Assembly: GCA_009103225.1 (NCBI GenBank)
Contig: RHPI01003009.1
Span: 394,164-429,987, forward strand
Source: Chlorokybus atmophyticus
Lineage: Eukaryota > Streptophyta > Chlorokybophyceae > Chlorokybales > Chlorokybaceae
Length of the DNA stretch: 35,824 nucleotides
Direction: 5' to 3'
Part shown: positions 33,181 through 35,824 of the stretch, in pieces
Layout of the letters: every line of letters starts with the position of its first letter
Numbering within the stretch: the stretch's first letter is position 1
Made by a program: the position numbers and the translations under genes
Notes under the pieces: model-generated
Told to the model about the DNA's origin: nothing
Database searches by the model: none
Seen by the model: only the letters and a program-made list of their open reading frames with translations

Positions 33181-34436
33181 TGCCGTCAATGGTGGTACTC
33201 CATCACGCCGTCGAGAGACTGTGCGTCGTCGTGGTGGGTGACCCATCGTGGGTCCCCAGTGCCGTGTGTAGCCGGTCCCCACTCAGCGGGACTTTCTACC
33301 CTGTAGCGCCGTTTGGCCAGCGGGTCCGACCCTCCCACGAGGCTCAAATTGGTCCCAATGCCACGCCCGTGGCCCACTTCGCCGCAGGAGGACACTGCTC
33401 GACTAGCTGCCACGGCACGACGAGGCGGCCACGCCGGCAGCGACGGCCAGCGCTGCGGCAAGGCAGCGCCGCAGCAAGCTAGGAGGCGTGTGACGGGGTG
33501 CTGACACACGTTGAAGTAGCTATGGCTGCCGCCGCCAACGTGCGAGCAAGCAGGTACTGTCTCTCACCATTGCTGCTGTCGCATGGTCTGTTGGAGCAAG
33601 CCAGTCAACTGAGCCCGCCCGTTGCCCAGCACACAGCTGAGGAAAGAGGCCGGTATGTTTGAGCTGATTCTGTGGTCCTCACCTTTGGTCTTACCGCTGG
33701 TCAGCTTGAAGTAGCAGCAACCTGCTTGCTGGCTGCGCAAGCAGGTTGCGCCGCCTGTATCAGCCTTAACTGCACTAGTATGCATGCTTGTTGTTGGTTG
33801 GGTCGTTGAAGACTTTTGCATGCCGTGCTTTCTATATGCTGCGCAGTGTAGCTAGCATGGTTTGAGATGCTGGGCATGTCTAGAGTTAGGCCATGCCGCC
33901 AACCAAGTGCCGCATAGCCATGTATTATGAGTCACTGCATACCACCAGCTCAGTCGCAGTGTGCCCTTCAAGGCATGTGATGTCAAGTAAAGGATGGCAG
34001 TTAGAAGGCTAGCCTGTAAGTGCAGTGCTGTCGCAAGGCAACTCATAGATAGGTCGCTGCTCTGCAGCAAGTCATTGCTTTCCTGCCACCCTTTCCTTGG
34101 TGTGGTGATGGGTTGGCAGCTGGTCACGCTGCGTACTTGAGTTGATAGTTGTGTAGCAACTTGATAAGTTTGCATGTGATGGCTGACCAATGCAAGTCGG
34201 TAGAGGTAGCAAGTCTAGCTGGGTGAGCAGTGTCTGATGTTGGTGGTGGCAGGCGTCCCGGCCTTCACTTGGTGCGCCAATACCAGCAAGCTCATGCGAT
34301 CAATGACACCGTGTATGCCCTTGCGTAAGCAGCAAGCCGTCAGGCAAAGATATGCATTTTTTCATTCAGAACTACCCTAAGCAAGGACTTGCGGTTTTCT
34401 GCAGGTTGAGCAGCAGTTGACAAACAAGCATAAAGC
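33181..34436. other. GC-rich island, possible first exon, then spacer
   Basis: 33190-33500 is distinctly GC-rich between AT-rich flanks, with open but unconvincing frames on both strands. It is followed by ATG at 33522 reading MAAAANVRAS up to a GT donor at 33554, which could be a first exon of a plus-strand gene; no second exon was found. A 12-bp hairpin lies at 33717-33749. 33850-34430 shows nothing. Confidence 0.35.
33717..33749. repeat. Hairpin with 12-bp perfect stem
   Basis: GCAACCTGCTTG (33717-33728) pairs exactly with CAAGCAGGTTGC (33738-33749) around a 9-base loop. Its position relative to any transcript is unknown. Confidence 0.8.
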
Positions 34437-35738
34437 ATGCAATTGCAGCCGCAGCCAGCGCTGCTGGGCACGCTTCCAGCCACCTCTATCAGTCATGCTG
34501 CCTGCACAAGCAGACATGTTCTCAAGCACAACCAAGTCTCAAGATTTTTGCGCTTGAGAACCAGCAGCTTCACAGGCTGCCAGCTCAGACTGCCGCTTCG
34601 CACGAAGACAGCAGGTGTTATAGGACAGGTATGCCTTTCTTGACCTCTGATGTTGCAACATTGCCACCACTACAGTCCTCTGCGTCCATCCCGCTGACAG
34701 CTGTGTTGGTTACTTGAACACAAGCGTAGCGCAACTCCAAGGTCCTGTGCACGAAGTGCTGCCGAGCCAGGTAGTATGCTCGTGTACTGCAGGTCACAAT
34801 GTGTTTGTTCTCATCGTTTCGCTTACAATTAAACACTGTAGCGCCGGTACGCGGTACACGTGAAGCAAAGCGTCGCACAACAATCTCAAAACAAAAAATC
34901 ATACAGCTCAACATGCTGACGGAAGGTTATGCACGTGCTCGCAGCTATTTATGATAGTTTTGTGCTGCGTCCAGAAACAGGCTTGAATACCAAAGAAATA
35001 CCAAGGCGGCCAGCATTTGGTTCAGAGTCTATCTTCTCTTCAACAACCGTGGAGCTAGGCCCATCCTGCCCAATCACAGTAACTATGCGCGTGGTGTACC
35101 CAACGGACCTGACTCAGCCTCCTCCAGCGCAGTGGTTTTTGCAAAAGCCTAGCGTAGCACGCCGCCCAGTTGTCATCTTTGCAGCTGGAGCTTTCTGCGA
35201 GTCGTACAGCTACTTCTGGCTTGCACGCCACTTGACCGAAGTCATCGGTGCAGTCGTAGTTCTACCGTTTTGCTTCCAGGTCAGTCTGGCTCATCATGTG
35301 CAGCACCTGTTGCATGTGGATGGGCAGGTGAAAGTAGTCGTGTCGGTGCCATAGGTGTGTGCTGATATGAAGTAGTTTTACAGTACACTGATTATAGTAC
35401 ACTCTATTGCAGACCGCGATGGGTGCTTGCTGTCCGCATGGCATTCCCAGCCTATACCTGTCAAATACGCCCATGACGTTTGAGGACTACATGGCGGGTG
35501 CCTCCACACCTGCGTTGCAATGCATTCTGGACACTTTGCAGCAGTTGAACGAGCAGCAAGGTTTGCATATGAACAAGAGCAAGTTGTTGGTCTGCTGCCT
35601 GCACAAACACATGCAATGCTGCACGCAGGTCCTCTGAATGGAGGGCTTGACCTAGAGCGGATAGCATTTGGCGGACACTCTGCTGGTGGAAAGACTGCTG
35701 TTGAGCATGCCAACAGCGAGATATTTCCTCAAGTGAAG
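34437..35738 (+). CDS. Chlorophyllase-like alpha/beta hydrolase, incomplete at right edge
   Basis: Proposed exons: 34437-34628, 34926-35279, 35413-35560, 35629-35738, continuing beyond the window. The 268 visible residues start with about 60 that are Arg/Ser/Thr/Leu-rich and free of acidic residues, like a plastid transit peptide. A strand-turn-helix block follows (VVIFAAGAFCESYSYFWLAR, then VVVLPF), and RIAFGGHSAGGKTA holds the nucleophile elbow GHSAGG with Ser249. Chlorophyllases have GHSRGG in this place; they remove phytol from chlorophyll, but related hydrolases act on other esters. The catalytic Asp and His would lie downstream and are not visible. The join of exon 1 to exon 2 (acceptor ending at 34925) is the least certain. 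A stop at 35772-35774 would end the protein early if the donor at 35739 is not used. Confidence 0.65.
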
Positions 35739-35824
35739 GTACCGCTTGCCGTGATGCCTTCTGAGTTTACGTGATGCCACACATTTACATTGGTGCACAT
35801 GACAAGCACGCCTCCCCCCCCCCC
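35739..35824. other. Probable intron and contig end
   Basis: Begins with the likely donor GTACCG and ends in a run of C. The window thus begins in a G run and ends in a C run, suggesting that assembly stopped at homopolymers. Confidence 0.5.

Noticed and set aside
33042-33509. 146-codon plus and 107-codon minus frames
   Set aside because: Both lie in a GC-rich patch where stops are rare; the plus frame has no ATG at its 5' end and neither resembles a family.
35520-35774. Unspliced 84-codon frame through the GHSAGG motif
   Set aside because: It requires a different frame across the preceding exon; the spliced model keeps both the upstream hydrolase sequence and the motif in frame.

Overview
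The window is eukaryotic nuclear DNA, almost certainly from a green alga or other member of Viridiplantae. Its genes are split into many short exons with mostly GT-AG introns of about 50-450 bases. They encode plant-lineage proteins: a protease-dead plastid FtsH (FtsHi type), a plastid-type 6-phosphogluconolactonase, a two-RRM protein of a plant-typical family, and a chlorophyllase-like hydrolase. Telo-box elements lie upstream of two genes. One AT-AC intron has full U12-type signals, which favours a streptophyte alga over volvocine chlorophytes, where U12 introns are reported lost. The species cannot be named from the sequence.

Layout. At 0.9-4.6 kb (+) lies the FtsHi-type AAA protein in nine exons. 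At 4.6-7.1 kb there is AT-rich spacer with small repeats. At 7.1-10.6 kb (+) lies an unrecognised 816-residue protein with one membrane segment, a coiled coil and an Asn/His-rich tail. At 10.8-13.7 kb (-) lies an armadillo-repeat protein in ten exons; one of its introns holds a GA microsatellite and an assembly gap. At 15.6-17.3 kb (-) lies an unrecognised helical protein in about nine exons. At 17.8-19.6 kb (-) lies 6-phosphogluconolactonase in six exons, with a perfect 16-bp hairpin just upstream of its start. At 20.2-22.4 kb there are only doubtful exon pieces. At 22.4-24.9 kb (-) lies the two-RRM protein in ten exons. At 26.0-31.0 kb there is an old LTR retrotransposon on the minus strand, with only a broken gag-like region recognisable inside and a younger 453-bp mariner-like MITE nested in one LTR. 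At 31-34.4 kb there is AT-rich repeat debris and a small GC-rich island. From 34.4 kb to the right edge (+) lies the start of a chlorophyllase-like alpha/beta hydrolase that runs off the window.

There is no operon logic. Three products (FtsHi, 6-phosphogluconolactonase, hydrolase) have N-termini that look like plastid transit peptides, but the genes appear to be independent transcription units on both strands. Exon joins were worked out by hand from splice signals, reading phase and protein-family fit. Where family conservation guides them (FtsHi, 6PGL, RRM, ARM) they are strong; elsewhere they are provisional.
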